Below, piece after piece: positions 51,086-59,563 of a stretch of DNA of 64,000 bases. Numbering within the stretch: position 1 is the first letter of the stretch; every line of letters begins with the position of its first letter. Below the pieces are notes generated by a model. It was not told the DNA's origin. It did no database searches and saw only the letters and a list, made by a program, of their open reading frames with translations. Source of the DNA: Chromohalobacter canadensis. Its GTDB lineage: Bacteria; Pseudomonadota; Gammaproteobacteria; Pseudomonadales; Halomonadaceae. Made by a program: the position numbers and the translations under genes. The stretch covers positions 372,001 to 436,000 of the forward strand of contig NZ_JAJQJH010000002.1 of NCBI RefSeq assembly GCF_029544075.1, given 5' to 3'.

Positions 51086-51994
51086 TCAGGTGCATTCGGA
51101 GTTGCCCCAATGCTCGAGAAGCATGTCGATAAACAACTGGGCTGTGCTGGAAATGCTGTGCGAGTTGCTTCTCACTAACCCGATGGTGCGTTGAATGCGA
51201 GGTTTGGGAAGCTCACGTGCGCAGAGCGAGTCATGGCCAGCGCCAGGCATGGTCATTCTAGGCAAGATAGCCACCCCCAGTCCTGACTCGACCAGGCCCA
51301 GCGAAGTAGAAAGGTGCTGGACTTCGTAGAAGCTATTCAGCCGGATGCCTTCCGCCGAGAGGGTGTTGTCCAGCAAGATCCGATTGCCGCTGTCCCGGCT
51401 CACCGTGATCAATCTGACCTGTTCAAGATCCGACCATTCGATCCTTGGCTTATCCACAAGAGGGTGGTCCGAACGTAGCGCCAGGACGAAAGGGTCTTTC
51501 AGCAGTGGGGTGAAAGAGACTTCCGGACTCTGGGCGCTGAACATGTTGATACCGAAGTCGGCCTCGCCGCTGATCACCTTCTCCAGACCTTCCTTGGCAC
51601 TCACGTCGAGTATCCGGATGCGGATGCCTGGCCAGGCTTCGCTGAAACCACGAATAACACTAGGCAGGAAATAGAACGCCGCGGTGGGGATACAGGCAAT
51701 GGTGACCGTTCCCTTCTGATGCGTGGCCAGCTCTCGAATGCCCAGGATCGATGATTCGTATTCCTCGATCATGCGTCTTGCCCGGGGAAGGAAGTCCGTA
51801 CCGATCGGAGTCAGCCGCGTTCGCCGGGTCGTGCGTTCCAGCAACTCGATTTCCAAGAGTTCCTCGAGTTTCTGGATGCGGCGAGACAGCGCCGGCTGAG
51901 AGAGATGAAGGCGTTGTGCGGCTTCGTGGAAGGAACCTAGCTCTGCGACCAGAATAAAAGCTTGTAAATCCAGGAATTCTAAACGATGTAGCAT
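51086..51994 (-). CDS. LysR-family regulator of the tricarboxylate operon
   Basis: A 302-residue LysR protein with a clear helix-turn-helix (LGSFHEAAQRLHLSQPALSRRIQ) and a ligand domain (GTVTIACIPTAAFYFLPSVIRG). It is divergent from the PrpF-like gene, with paired palindromes in the 145-base spacer. It most likely activates the adjoining tripartite transporter operon when the transported acid or a derivative is present. Confidence 0.85.
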   Translation of the reverse strand: MLHRLEFLDLQAFILVAELGSFHEAAQRLHLSQPALSRRIQKLEELLEIELLERTTRRTRLTPIGTDFLPRARRMIEEYESSILGIRELATHQKGTVTIACIPTAAFYFLPSVIRGFSEAWPGIRIRILDVSAKEGLEKVISGEADFGINMFSAQSPEVSFTPLLKDPFVLALRSDHPLVDKPRIEWSDLEQVRLITVSRDSGNRILLDNTLSAEGIRLNSFYEVQHLSTSLGLVESGLGVAILPRMTMPGAGHDSLCARELPKPRIQRTIGLVRSNSHSISSTAQLFIDMLLEHWGNSECT

Positions 51995-52037
51995 GTCGTT
52001 TTTTCTTGCATGGAGTGAAGTATATTAATGACCATAG

Positions 52038-52059
52038 CACATTAATGTGATTTGCAAAT
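52038..52059. promoter_or_regulatory. two adjacent palindromes, probable LysR operator
   Basis: CACATTAATGTG (52038-52049) is followed directly by ATTTGCAAAT (52050-52059). Both are perfect palindromes in the AT-rich spacer between the LysR gene and its probable target operon. Confidence 0.55.
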
Positions 52060-52139
52060 TGGTCGTTGCTCTTATTTGCATTTGAGGCATTAAAAGCGCC
52101 CTGACATGCTCATATCACACCTTTTAGACGCGATATGGC

Positions 52140-53273
52140 ATGACGATGATGAATAGCATTCCCTGCATGATCATGCGCGGTGGCACCTCCAGAGGCCCTT
52201 TCCTGCGCATGAGGGACCTTCCCGATAGCCAGGCAGCGCAAGCCGAGATCCTGATCAGCCTGATGGGATCGGGGCATGCTCTCCAGGTCGATGGCATTGG
52301 AGGGGGCGATCCGCTGACCAGCAAGGTCGCTATTGTGGAGCGTTCATCGCACCCCGAAGCGGATGTCGACTACCTGTTCGCGCAGGTCGATGTGCTCAAC
52401 CGGCGTGTCGACTTCAACCCGAACTGCGGCAACATGCTATCGGCCGTCGGTCCGTACGCCCTCGAAACGGGGCTGGTAGAGCTCCAGGAGGAGGTTACTA
52501 CCGTTCGTGTGCGTAACCTCAACACCCAACGGCTGATCGAGTGTCATGTGCCGACACCAGGGCGTCAGGTCGCTTACGAGGGCGATACGACGATCAGCGG
52601 CGTCCCCGGATGTGCCGCCGGTATCCAGCTCAGCTTTTTGGATATCATCGGCACCAAGACGGGCGCGCTGCTGCCGACCGGAAACGCCGTCGACACGATA
52701 GGTGGCCTCAAGGTCACCTGCCTCGATGCTGCCACTCCCATCATGATGATCAACGCGGCCGATCTGGGGCTCAGTGGCCGGGAGTCTCCCTCTGAACTGG
52801 ACGCTCATCCTGCCATGCTCGAACGGCTGGAATCGGTTCGTCGCAAGGCGGGACTGCGAATGGGGTTGGGGGATGTCAGCCAGAGCGTCTTGCCCAAACC
52901 GGTGCTGGTGTCGGCACCGGTCGACGACGACAGCACGTTATGCACTCGCTATTTCGTGCCTCACCGCTGCCACAAAGCCATTGCCGTCACTGGCGCCATT
53001 GCGGTGGCCACGGCTGTCAGCGTGCCTGGCACCGTGGCTAACCGCATCTTGGTTGAGGCAGGGAAACTGGAGGCTGATGGTCAGCTGTCACAGGTCAGCT
53101 TGGAACATCCTTCTGGACTCATCGACCTGGATGTCGAGCACCGCAACGGCAATCCCGTCGACATTGCCCGCGTTTCCCTCATTCGTACTGCCAGAAAGAT
53201 CATGAGCGGAACCATTTTCTACTCACTTCCCTCGGCTCCCGGTCAGGATATGCTGGCATCCAGGGCCAGCTAA
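52140..53273 (+). CDS. PrpF/GalD-type isomerase (4-oxalomesaconate tautomerase-like)
   Basis: A 377-residue member of the PrpF superfamily (diaminopimelate-epimerase fold). Signature pieces are MIMRGGTSRGPFL, QVDGIGGGDPLTSKVAIV, DFNPNCGNMLSAVGPYA with a catalytic cysteine, and GTKTGALLPTGNAVD. Members isomerise unsaturated polycarboxylates such as 4-oxalomesaconate or aconitate. Next to a tricarboxylate transporter it probably converts the imported acid into a form used in central metabolism. No strong ribosome site is seen; starts at 52140 and 52149 are both possible. Confidence 0.82.
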   Translation: MTMMNSIPCMIMRGGTSRGPFLRMRDLPDSQAAQAEILISLMGSGHALQVDGIGGGDPLTSKVAIVERSSHPEADVDYLFAQVDVLNRRVDFNPNCGNMLSAVGPYALETGLVELQEEVTTVRVRNLNTQRLIECHVPTPGRQVAYEGDTTISGVPGCAAGIQLSFLDIIGTKTGALLPTGNAVDTIGGLKVTCLDAATPIMMINAADLGLSGRESPSELDAHPAMLERLESVRRKAGLRMGLGDVSQSVLPKPVLVSAPVDDDSTLCTRYFVPHRCHKAIAVTGAIAVATAVSVPGTVANRILVEAGKLEADGQLSQVSLEHPSGLIDLDVEHRNGNPVDIARVSLIRTARKIMSGTIFYSLPSAPGQDMLASRAS

Positions 53274-53338
53274 ATCCTTAGATCCGCTGGGATGACCATC
53301 ATCAACCATGACAACTACAACACAACAGGAGTAACGCC

Positions 53339-54457
53339 ATGCCAATCAACAAGACTGCAACTGCTTGCCTTTCGCTCGGGCGACTCAAGAAAGCGGTACT
53401 GCTAGGGGGAGCGATTGCTGGACTGGGACTGACGACAGCTGTTCAGGCTCAAGACGTCGAGGTGCCCGGTAACATCAAGTGGACCATTCCCTTTGGTGTC
53501 GGTGGGGGGACAGACGTTTGGGCGCGATTCTTTTCGCCCTGGCTCAGCGAGTCTCTGTCGGGAGAGCCGACCATCATGATCGACAACGTGCCAGGTGGCG
53601 GCTCGATAAACGGCGCCAATCTGTTTGCCGTGCGTGCCAAGTCGGATGGCAGTAACTGGCTAGGGACCTCGGCCTCGACCCAGTATCCAGCCATGCTCGG
53701 CGATCCCCGCGTGCGTTACGACTACAGCGACTGGACGCCTATCCTGGCCACGCCGACAGGCGGAGTGGTCTATGCCCAGCCCAGCCTTGGTGAGTCGGCC
53801 GATACGGCGTTGGATGCCCTGCTGGAGCAGCCGGTCAAATTGGCAGCGCAGAATCCCACAGGCGTCGAACTTCCGGTGTTGATCGCCTTGGACATGTTGG
53901 GCGCCGACGTGCAAGCCGTGTTCGGCATGCGCAGTCGGGGCGAGGGTCGCCTGGCGTTCGAGCGTGGTGAAGCCGATATCGACTTCCAGACGACCTCTGC
54001 TTATCTGAGCAACGTCGAGCCGCTGGTGGAGGCTGGCAAGGCAGTGCCGCTCTTCTCGCTTGGGGTGCTGAACGACGAAGGCAAGATCGTGCGTGACCCG
54101 GCTTTTCCGGATTTGCCCACTTTCAACGAGGTCTACCAAGCGCGGCATGGCGAGGCACCATCGGGCAATGAGTATGAGGCATTCCGCAAGTTCTTTGCCT
54201 CCGGCTATGCCTTGCAGAAGTTGATCATGGTGCCAAAAGACACCCCAGAAGCCCTGATCGACTCCTATCGTCAGGCGGCCCGTGACTTCGTGGACACCAA
54301 GGCGTTCAAGAAGGCGGCCGCCGCTCAATTGGGACCTTACACACCTGTTATCGGCGAAACCGTCCAGCGCCACCTTGATGATGCCATGTCCATTAACGAT
54401 GCCACTCGCGACTGGCTGGCCGACTGGTTGCAGTCGGAGCACGGAGCCAAGATCTAA
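53339..54457 (+). CDS. tripartite tricarboxylate transporter binding protein (TctC family)
   Basis: A 372-residue periplasmic protein of the Bug/TctC family. The signal peptide ends VQA near residue 37. The sequence then has IKWTIPFGVGGGTDVWARFFSPWLSE, and IMIDNVPGGGSINGANLF follows, both part of the ligand-binding loops. It would pass a carboxylate to the TctA-TctB membrane protein encoded next. AGGAG before the ATG is strong. It is longer than the usual 320-330 residues. Confidence 0.88.
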   Translation: MPINKTATACLSLGRLKKAVLLGGAIAGLGLTTAVQAQDVEVPGNIKWTIPFGVGGGTDVWARFFSPWLSESLSGEPTIMIDNVPGGGSINGANLFAVRAKSDGSNWLGTSASTQYPAMLGDPRVRYDYSDWTPILATPTGGVVYAQPSLGESADTALDALLEQPVKLAAQNPTGVELPVLIALDMLGADVQAVFGMRSRGEGRLAFERGEADIDFQTTSAYLSNVEPLVEAGKAVPLFSLGVLNDEGKIVRDPAFPDLPTFNEVYQARHGEAPSGNEYEAFRKFFASGYALQKLIMVPKDTPEALIDSYRQAARDFVDTKAFKKAAAAQLGPYTPVIGETVQRHLDDAMSINDATRDWLADWLQSEHGAKI

Positions 54458-54534
54458 TAAATAGTGGAATACGCCGGCCCGCTGGGTCGGCAGCCCCGGC
54501 TCCTCCTGATCACACAATATATGAGCCATACGCC

Positions 54535-56484
54535 ATGCTCGATATTCTTCTCTCCAGCCTGGGGCAGCTCTTCACCCTGTCCCATCTGCTCTTCATGGTG
54601 CTGGGCGTGCTGGTCGGCCTCGTTGTCGGCATCATCCCCGGCCTCGGGGGCATCGCCGGCATGTCGCTGCTGCTGCCCTTCCTCTACGGTATGGAACCGA
54701 CCGTGGCCCTTGGCATGCTGATGGGCCTGGTCGCCGTGATTCCCACCGGTGATACTTTTGCCTCCGTGCTGCTGGGTATCCCCGGCTCCAGCTCTTCCCA
54801 GGCGACCGTCATCGATGGCTTCTCGCTAGCCAAGCGCGGCCAAGCGGCACGTGCGCTGTCCAGTGCCTTTCTGTCCTCGATGATCGGGGGCCTCATCGGT
54901 GCCGTCATCTTGACCGGCTTTATCTTGATCGCCCGCCCGCTGGTGTTGTCGTTCTCTTCCTCCGAGTTGTTCATGTTGACCTTGCTAGGCCTTTCGATGG
55001 TGGCCGTACTTTCCGGGCGCGATCTCTTCAAGGGGCTAGCCGCCTGTGGCCTGGGCCTGCTGGTGGGTGCTATCGGCATGGCGCCGGCCACCGGTGAATT
55101 TCGCATGAACTTCGGTCTCGACTATCTCTACGATGGCTTGCCGTTGGTGGTGGTGGGGCTCGGGATTTTCGCTCTCCCGGAGATCGTCGATCTACTCGTT
55201 AAACGCGGTTCGATCGCCGAAGAGCCTTGTAAACTCGGTGAAGGATGGCGGCAAGGCATTCGAGATGTCCGTAAGCAACGAGGCCTCGTCGCACGTTGTG
55301 CTGCTATCGGCAGCCTGATCGGTACCATCCCTGGCCTGGCCGGCTCGGTGGTCGATTGGCTCACCTACGGTCATGCGGTGCAAAGCGCGAAGGACAAGTC
55401 CGAATTTGGCAAGGGAGATATTCGCGGGGTGATCGCCCCTGAATCTGCCAACAATGCCTGCGCTTGCGGGGCCATGGTGCCGACTCTGCTGTTCGGCGTA
55501 CCGGGCTCGGGCACGGCTGCAGTGTTCCTGGGTGGTCTCTTGTTGCTTGGGCTGCAGCCTGGCGTTGGCATGATCGAGACTCACCTCGACCTGACCTACA
55601 CCATCATCTGGTCGCTGGCCCTGGCCAACATCCTGGGGGCCGCGCTCTGCCTGATGCTGGCTCGCCCGGTAGCCAGTCTGACCCGGGTCCCCTTCGCCAC
55701 GCTGGCACCTCTGATCACGGTGTTGATCATGTTCGCCGCTTTCCAGGCCACGCGTTCCACGGGTGACCTGATCGCCCTCGGAGCGGTGGGTATCTTGGGC
55801 GTCCTGTTCAAGCAGGCGAATTGGTCTCGCCCTGCCTTTCTTATCGGTTTCGTGCTGGCGCCGGGAGCGGAGGGCTACTTCTACCAGGCGGTGCAGTTCC
55901 AGGGCGCGGATGCCTTCATGCGTCCCGGCGTGCTGATCATCGGCTCCCTGATCCTTGCGGCTCTCTTCATTCCCTTGCTGCGTTCGCTGTGGATCAAGCG
56001 TCGACAGGCCTCGTCGGTCGGCGCCGCTTCCACGGACCGCACCGAACCTTCCTCCCTGGGCGTCATCGACGTGGTACTTTTCGCTGCCTTGCTGGGGACG
56101 GCAATCGTTGCCTGGCTCGATGTGACCGACCTGACCTTGATAGGCGGCATCATGCCCCGACTGGCCATCGCAATCCTCGCCGTTTCCTGCCTCATGGAGA
56201 TCGCTCGTTGCCTGATGCATCGTCCCCAGTGGGAGCATCAAGCCATCGGCCTGCAGGGGCTCTGGCTAGTAGGATTCTTTGCTCTGGTAGGTGCCATGCA
56301 GCTACTGGGCTTCATCACCGCGGCGACGCTATTCTGCCTCGTCTTTCTGTTGGCCATCGCGCGTCTCAAGCCTTGGGTGGCGGCCGTCATGGCGCTTGGG
56401 GTTACGGTCTTTCTGGTGGGTATGGCTGAGTTCTTGACCCTGACTTACCCGAGTGGGCTGATCGATCCTTGGCTGTTCGGCTGA
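54535..56484 (+). CDS. fused TctA-TctB tripartite transporter membrane protein
   Basis: A 649-residue inner-membrane protein. Residues 1 to about 495 are a full TctA permease: GLVVGIIPGLGGIAGMSLLLP, IPTGDTFASVLLGIPGSSSSQ, and the repeat-like VPTLLFGVPGSGTAAVFLGG. A hydrophilic linker (about 495-515) leads to a four-helix C-terminal domain resembling TctB, the small subunit usually encoded by a separate gene (SSLGVIDVVLFAALLGTAIV, then GLWLVGFFALVGAMQLLGF). No separate tctB is present, which supports a true fusion. Confidence 0.85.
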   Translation: MLDILLSSLGQLFTLSHLLFMVLGVLVGLVVGIIPGLGGIAGMSLLLPFLYGMEPTVALGMLMGLVAVIPTGDTFASVLLGIPGSSSSQATVIDGFSLAKRGQAARALSSAFLSSMIGGLIGAVILTGFILIARPLVLSFSSSELFMLTLLGLSMVAVLSGRDLFKGLAACGLGLLVGAIGMAPATGEFRMNFGLDYLYDGLPLVVVGLGIFALPEIVDLLVKRGSIAEEPCKLGEGWRQGIRDVRKQRGLVARCAAIGSLIGTIPGLAGSVVDWLTYGHAVQSAKDKSEFGKGDIRGVIAPESANNACACGAMVPTLLFGVPGSGTAAVFLGGLLLLGLQPGVGMIETHLDLTYTIIWSLALANILGAALCLMLARPVASLTRVPFATLAPLITVLIMFAAFQATRSTGDLIALGAVGILGVLFKQANWSRPAFLIGFVLAPGAEGYFYQAVQFQGADAFMRPGVLIIGSLILAALFIPLLRSLWIKRRQASSVGAASTDRTEPSSLGVIDVVLFAALLGTAIVAWLDVTDLTLIGGIMPRLAIAILAVSCLMEIARCLMHRPQWEHQAIGLQGLWLVGFFALVGAMQLLGFITAATLFCLVFLLAIARLKPWVAAVMALGVTVFLVGMAEFLTLTYPSGLIDPWLFG

Positions 56485-56547
56485 ATCAGCTCTGTCATAC
56501 ACGTTCCGCGGACCGATTTGGGTATTTGGTCTGAAGGTAGCGTGAAC

Positions 56548-56582
56548 ACTGCACCAAGTAGAGCGTATCTGCTTGGTGCAGT
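56548..56582. terminator. hairpin after the TctA-TctB gene
   Basis: ACTGCACCAAG and CTTGGTGCAGT form a perfect 11-bp stem with a 13-base loop, between the transporter gene and the convergent small peptide gene. Confidence 0.65.
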
Positions 56583-56592
56583 AATGTACTGG

Positions 56593-56715
56593 TTAGTGAC
56601 AGTGATACGGTTTAGAACCTGCGTGACAACCATCCTCGTCAGTTCCGCCAGAATGCGCCTGGGCTATGCCAACGATCATCATTGAAGCGAACAGGAATGC
56701 TATTAACTTTGTCAT
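56593..56715 (-). CDS. 40-residue secreted HSGGTD/YHCH peptide
   Basis: A short gene with AGAGG six bases before its ATG. The product starts MTKLIAFLFASMMIVGIAQA, a signal peptide with cleavage after AQA. The mature 20 residues begin HSGGTDEDGCHAGSKPYHCH, holding four histidines and two cysteines. The HSGGTD-x-x-GCH...YHCH pattern is shared with small YHYH-type proteins in many bacteria. Its role is unknown; metal binding is plausible (inference). It stands alone between two operons. Confidence 0.65.
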   Translation of the reverse strand: MTKLIAFLFASMMIVGIAQAHSGGTDEDGCHAGSKPYHCH

Positions 56716-56956
56716 AAAAGCCTCTTTTGTGGAGAGAATTGCCTGGTGTCTTCCTTGGTATTGAAACACCCAAATTCCATCCGAGTGTTAGCTGCTCCTT
56801 ATCACGGCCTTGCTATTCCACTTCGGCACAGCCTACGCCATTGACCTTTCGAAACCTAAATATACATAGCGATACATTCACTGTAGCAAAGGCGCATTAA
56901 AAAACACGCTGCTGGATGTGTGGCGGCGTGGTGGCGGTGCGCTTAAAAACCGGTGA

Positions 56957-57490
56957 TTAGCGGAAGAGGCTGTCCACAAGGTCGGCGCCGAGGCCAACCT
57001 TGTCGTAGTGGTCGCGGCAGAGGGCGATGTAGTCGTGCACGTCAAAGTGGCCGCAGGAGTCGCCGCTTTCATCGAGCCAGATCAGTGGGCCGGTGACGAT
57101 GAAGAACACGCGCATGGGGTCGGGGTGGTCGTAGGCGACCAGGGTGTGGCCTTCGCCGGGCGTTTCGTAGATGAAGTCGCCAGCGGTGGCGACCCAGTCG
57201 TGCTCCAGGTAACCCCATTTACCGGAGATGGTGTAGGCGAAGACTTCATGTGGGTGGTAGTGGCGATTGACCAGGCCAGCGCCCTTGGCCATGAGGACAT
57301 CGCACCAGCGGTTTTGCGAAGGCGAAATCCACAACGGCCGGGAGGAAACGGTGTCGGAAAACGGCACGTAGTAGCGCTCGTCGTCGGTGGGGGCGTTGGC
57401 GATGTGGACCTCGGGCCTGGCATCGGGCTTGAAGCTTTCGGCGATGGGGGCGAGGTCCTTCCAGAATTCGGTGGTGGCGTGGGTGGGCAT
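56957..57490 (-). CDS. cupin, 2,4'-dihydroxyacetophenone dioxygenase-like
   Basis: A 177-residue single-cupin protein like 2,4'-dihydroxyacetophenone dioxygenase (DAD). The metal-binding histidines are in VNRHYHPHEVFAYTISG, with the distal motif TPGEGHTLVAY. DAD cleaves a C-C bond in an aryl ketone using iron. Many homologues have other or unknown substrates, so only the fold and probable metal site are certain. AGGAGCC precedes the ATG. Confidence 0.75.
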   Translation of the reverse strand: MPTHATTEFWKDLAPIAESFKPDARPEVHIANAPTDDERYYVPFSDTVSSRPLWISPSQNRWCDVLMAKGAGLVNRHYHPHEVFAYTISGKWGYLEHDWVATAGDFIYETPGEGHTLVAYDHPDPMRVFFIVTGPLIWLDESGDSCGHFDVHDYIALCRDHYDKVGLGADLVDSLFR

Positions 57491-57656
57491 GTCAGGCTCC
57501 TGTGCGTTGTGTCCTGTGCACAGTCATGCCCGGTTCCGCGCGGGAGATAAAGTAGGCTTTCGCATGGGGGGAGTGGTCGTGGTGGCTTTCCCTCGACGGC
57601 GCTACTCTGAAGGGACTTGTCTGTCCAATCACCCTTCGCGTTCGAGGTACTTTCTC

Positions 57657-58247
57657 ATGGCTGATCGTATTCTGGTTTTCTATGGTTCCTACCGGTCCGA
57701 CCGCGCCGGCATTCGGCTCGCCGACTATATCGTCGATGCGTTGAAGAATCGGGGCGCTGATGCCGAACTGGTCGATGCCAAGGCCGTCGATCTGCCGATG
57801 CTGGATCGCATGTACAAGGAATATCCCGAGGGCGAGGCGCCGGCACCGATGGAGGCACTGGCGGCCAAGATTCGCGAGGCCGATGGTTTCATCTTCGTCA
57901 CTGGCGAATACAACTGGGGCATGCAGCCGGGTTTGAAGAACCTGACCGATCACTTTCTGGAAGAGTGGTTCTGGCGCCCAGCCGGTATCGTCAGCTATTC
58001 GGCCGGCCGTCTCGGCGGTGCTCACGCCAACCTGGCCTGGCACGGGACTTTAGCTGAGATGGGTATGGTGGTCATTTCCAGCACGGTCGCAGTCGGTCAG
58101 ATTACCAATACGTTGGACGAGAACGGCACGCCCGTCGGTGATGCTGGCAAATCCTTTGAACGTGCGTTTGGCCGATTTGCGGATGATCTGACATGGTGGA
58201 TCGAGGCGAGTAAACGCCAGCGTGAGCACCGGGCCCCACCATTCTAG
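57657..58247 (+). CDS. NADPH-dependent FMN reductase-like protein
   Basis: A 196-residue flavodoxin-fold protein. The phosphate-binding loop is FYGSYRSDRAGIRLADY and the FMN-contact motif is FVTGEYNWGMQPGLKNL. Homologues reduce FMN, quinones or azo dyes with NADPH. The ATG at 57657 gives MADRILVFYGSYR and follows GAGG; the longer frame from 57387 overlaps the divergent cupin gene and is rejected. Confidence 0.85.
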   Translation: MADRILVFYGSYRSDRAGIRLADYIVDALKNRGADAELVDAKAVDLPMLDRMYKEYPEGEAPAPMEALAAKIREADGFIFVTGEYNWGMQPGLKNLTDHFLEEWFWRPAGIVSYSAGRLGGAHANLAWHGTLAEMGMVVISSTVAVGQITNTLDENGTPVGDAGKSFERAFGRFADDLTWWIEASKRQREHRAPPF

Positions 58248-58317
58248 GTCATCCTACTCGTTCGACGTCAGCCGGGTTCCCAGTAAGGCGCTTTCCCGCC
58301 GAGAGTTGGCCTTACCC

Positions 58318-58362
58318 CAGCAATTGTGGGTTGAGCTGCTAGACGGTATAGATCAGTGCCGT
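58318..58362 (-). pseudogene. decayed fragment of a second tspO 3' end
   Basis: These 45 bases match 60184-60228, the end of tspO, at 38 positions, and all seven differences are transitions. On the minus strand the fragment reads ALIYTV-stop-QLNPQLL where tspO reads ALTYTVWQLNPQLL: the Trp codon has become TAG. The rest of the gene is missing. It is a vestige of a duplicated tspO. Confidence 0.7.
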
Positions 58363-58421
58363 GTCTAATCTGCGCCGAGGCCATGAACGTGAATGACCCA
58401 TGACATGCGCGTTGGCTGATA

Positions 58422-59315
58422 TCAGGCTTCGACGCGCTGCGGTTCGGGCACGTCTACGGCCTGGTGCAAAGTGTCGACGAAGCGGGCCAGGGCAGGCGTC
58501 CAGGTGGCGGGCTCGGGTGCGGCGAAGTAGGTGTCGATTTCTGCCAGGGATGCCGGCAGAGCTAGGTAGTGGATGCCAAAGCGGTGCTGGTGGGCCTCGA
58601 CCGTGCTCAAGGGGAGCACGGTATAGCCCATCCCGGCGGCGACACAGCCGAGCATGGCATCCAGGCTGCCGAACTCGAAGATGCGTGCTGCGTTGACGCC
58701 ATGGGAGGCCAGTAGCAGCTCGATGCGCTGGCGATAGCTACAGCCTTGGCGAAACGCGAGGAAGGCGGTAGCCATCAGCTCTTCCGAGGTGGGCATTGCG
58801 GTCATGGGCTGGGGGCCGACCAGTACGAGGTGTTCGCTGAAGGCCTTGAGTAGATGATAACGGCGATGTTTGAGACCTCCCGCGATGAATACGCCATCGA
58901 CGTGGCCCGCCATCAGCATTTCGATGAGTTCCGCCGTGGAACCAGTGTGTAGCGTGATATCGATCTCGGGGTGGGCGGTATGGTATGCCGTGAGGATTGG
59001 GGGAAGCCGTAACGCGGTGGTGGTTTCCATTGCGCCGATCCGCAGTTGTCCATGCGTCTTGTCGCTGCCCTTGAAGTGCGATAGCGCTTCATCATGCGCG
59101 GACAGCATGCGCTCGGCATACGCCACCAGCGCTCGTCCGGCAGAGGTCAGGCGCGTCTGGCCTGTTCGATGGACGAGCTGGGCATCGAGTTCTTCCTCGA
59201 GTCTCTTGAGATGGGCTGTCACGTTGGATTGCACCGTATGCATCTTCTCGGCGGCGGCCACGAAACTGCCGGTTTCGGCCACGGCCATGAACAGACGTAA
59301 CGATTTGAGTTGCAT
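58422..59315 (-). CDS. LysR-family transcriptional regulator
   Basis: A 297-residue LysR protein. The helix-turn-helix is GSFVAAAEKMHTVQSNVTAHLKRLE, and the ligand domain starts near GQLRIGAMETTTALRLPPIL. It is divergent from the PNPOx-like gene with about 250 bases between, holding an imperfect inverted repeat. Its target is not known; the neighbouring FMN reductase or the PNPOx-like gene are candidates. Confidence 0.85.
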   Translation of the reverse strand: MQLKSLRLFMAVAETGSFVAAAEKMHTVQSNVTAHLKRLEEELDAQLVHRTGQTRLTSAGRALVAYAERMLSAHDEALSHFKGSDKTHGQLRIGAMETTTALRLPPILTAYHTAHPEIDITLHTGSTAELIEMLMAGHVDGVFIAGGLKHRRYHLLKAFSEHLVLVGPQPMTAMPTSEELMATAFLAFRQGCSYRQRIELLLASHGVNAARIFEFGSLDAMLGCVAAGMGYTVLPLSTVEAHQHRFGIHYLALPASLAEIDTYFAAPEPATWTPALARFVDTLHQAVDVPEPQRVEA

Positions 59316-59347
59316 GCGGTGTCTCCCTGCCAGAAAGGCACTTATCT

Positions 59348-59386
59348 CTAAAAACGATAGCAGGTATCAGGATAAATCGCTTTTAG
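59348..59386. promoter_or_regulatory. imperfect inverted repeat upstream of LysR gene
   Basis: CTAAAAACGAT and ATCGCTTTTAG match as an inverted repeat at ten of eleven positions, 17 bases apart. It begins 33 bases before the LysR start codon, a normal autoregulatory position. Confidence 0.45.
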
Positions 59387-59563
59387 GAAAGTGGGTATTG
59401 TACGTACGCTGTTCTTGTGACGGCCCGCAAAGAAACGACGCCTCCAGGCGCATTTACCCTGCTTATGGTCGTGTTGCGCTCATAGGGGCCTGGTGCTGAT
59501 CCTCCTCAGCCGTGGCATGCAGGGGCGCCAAAGCCATGGAACCCTCCAACCTGGGAGATAGTA

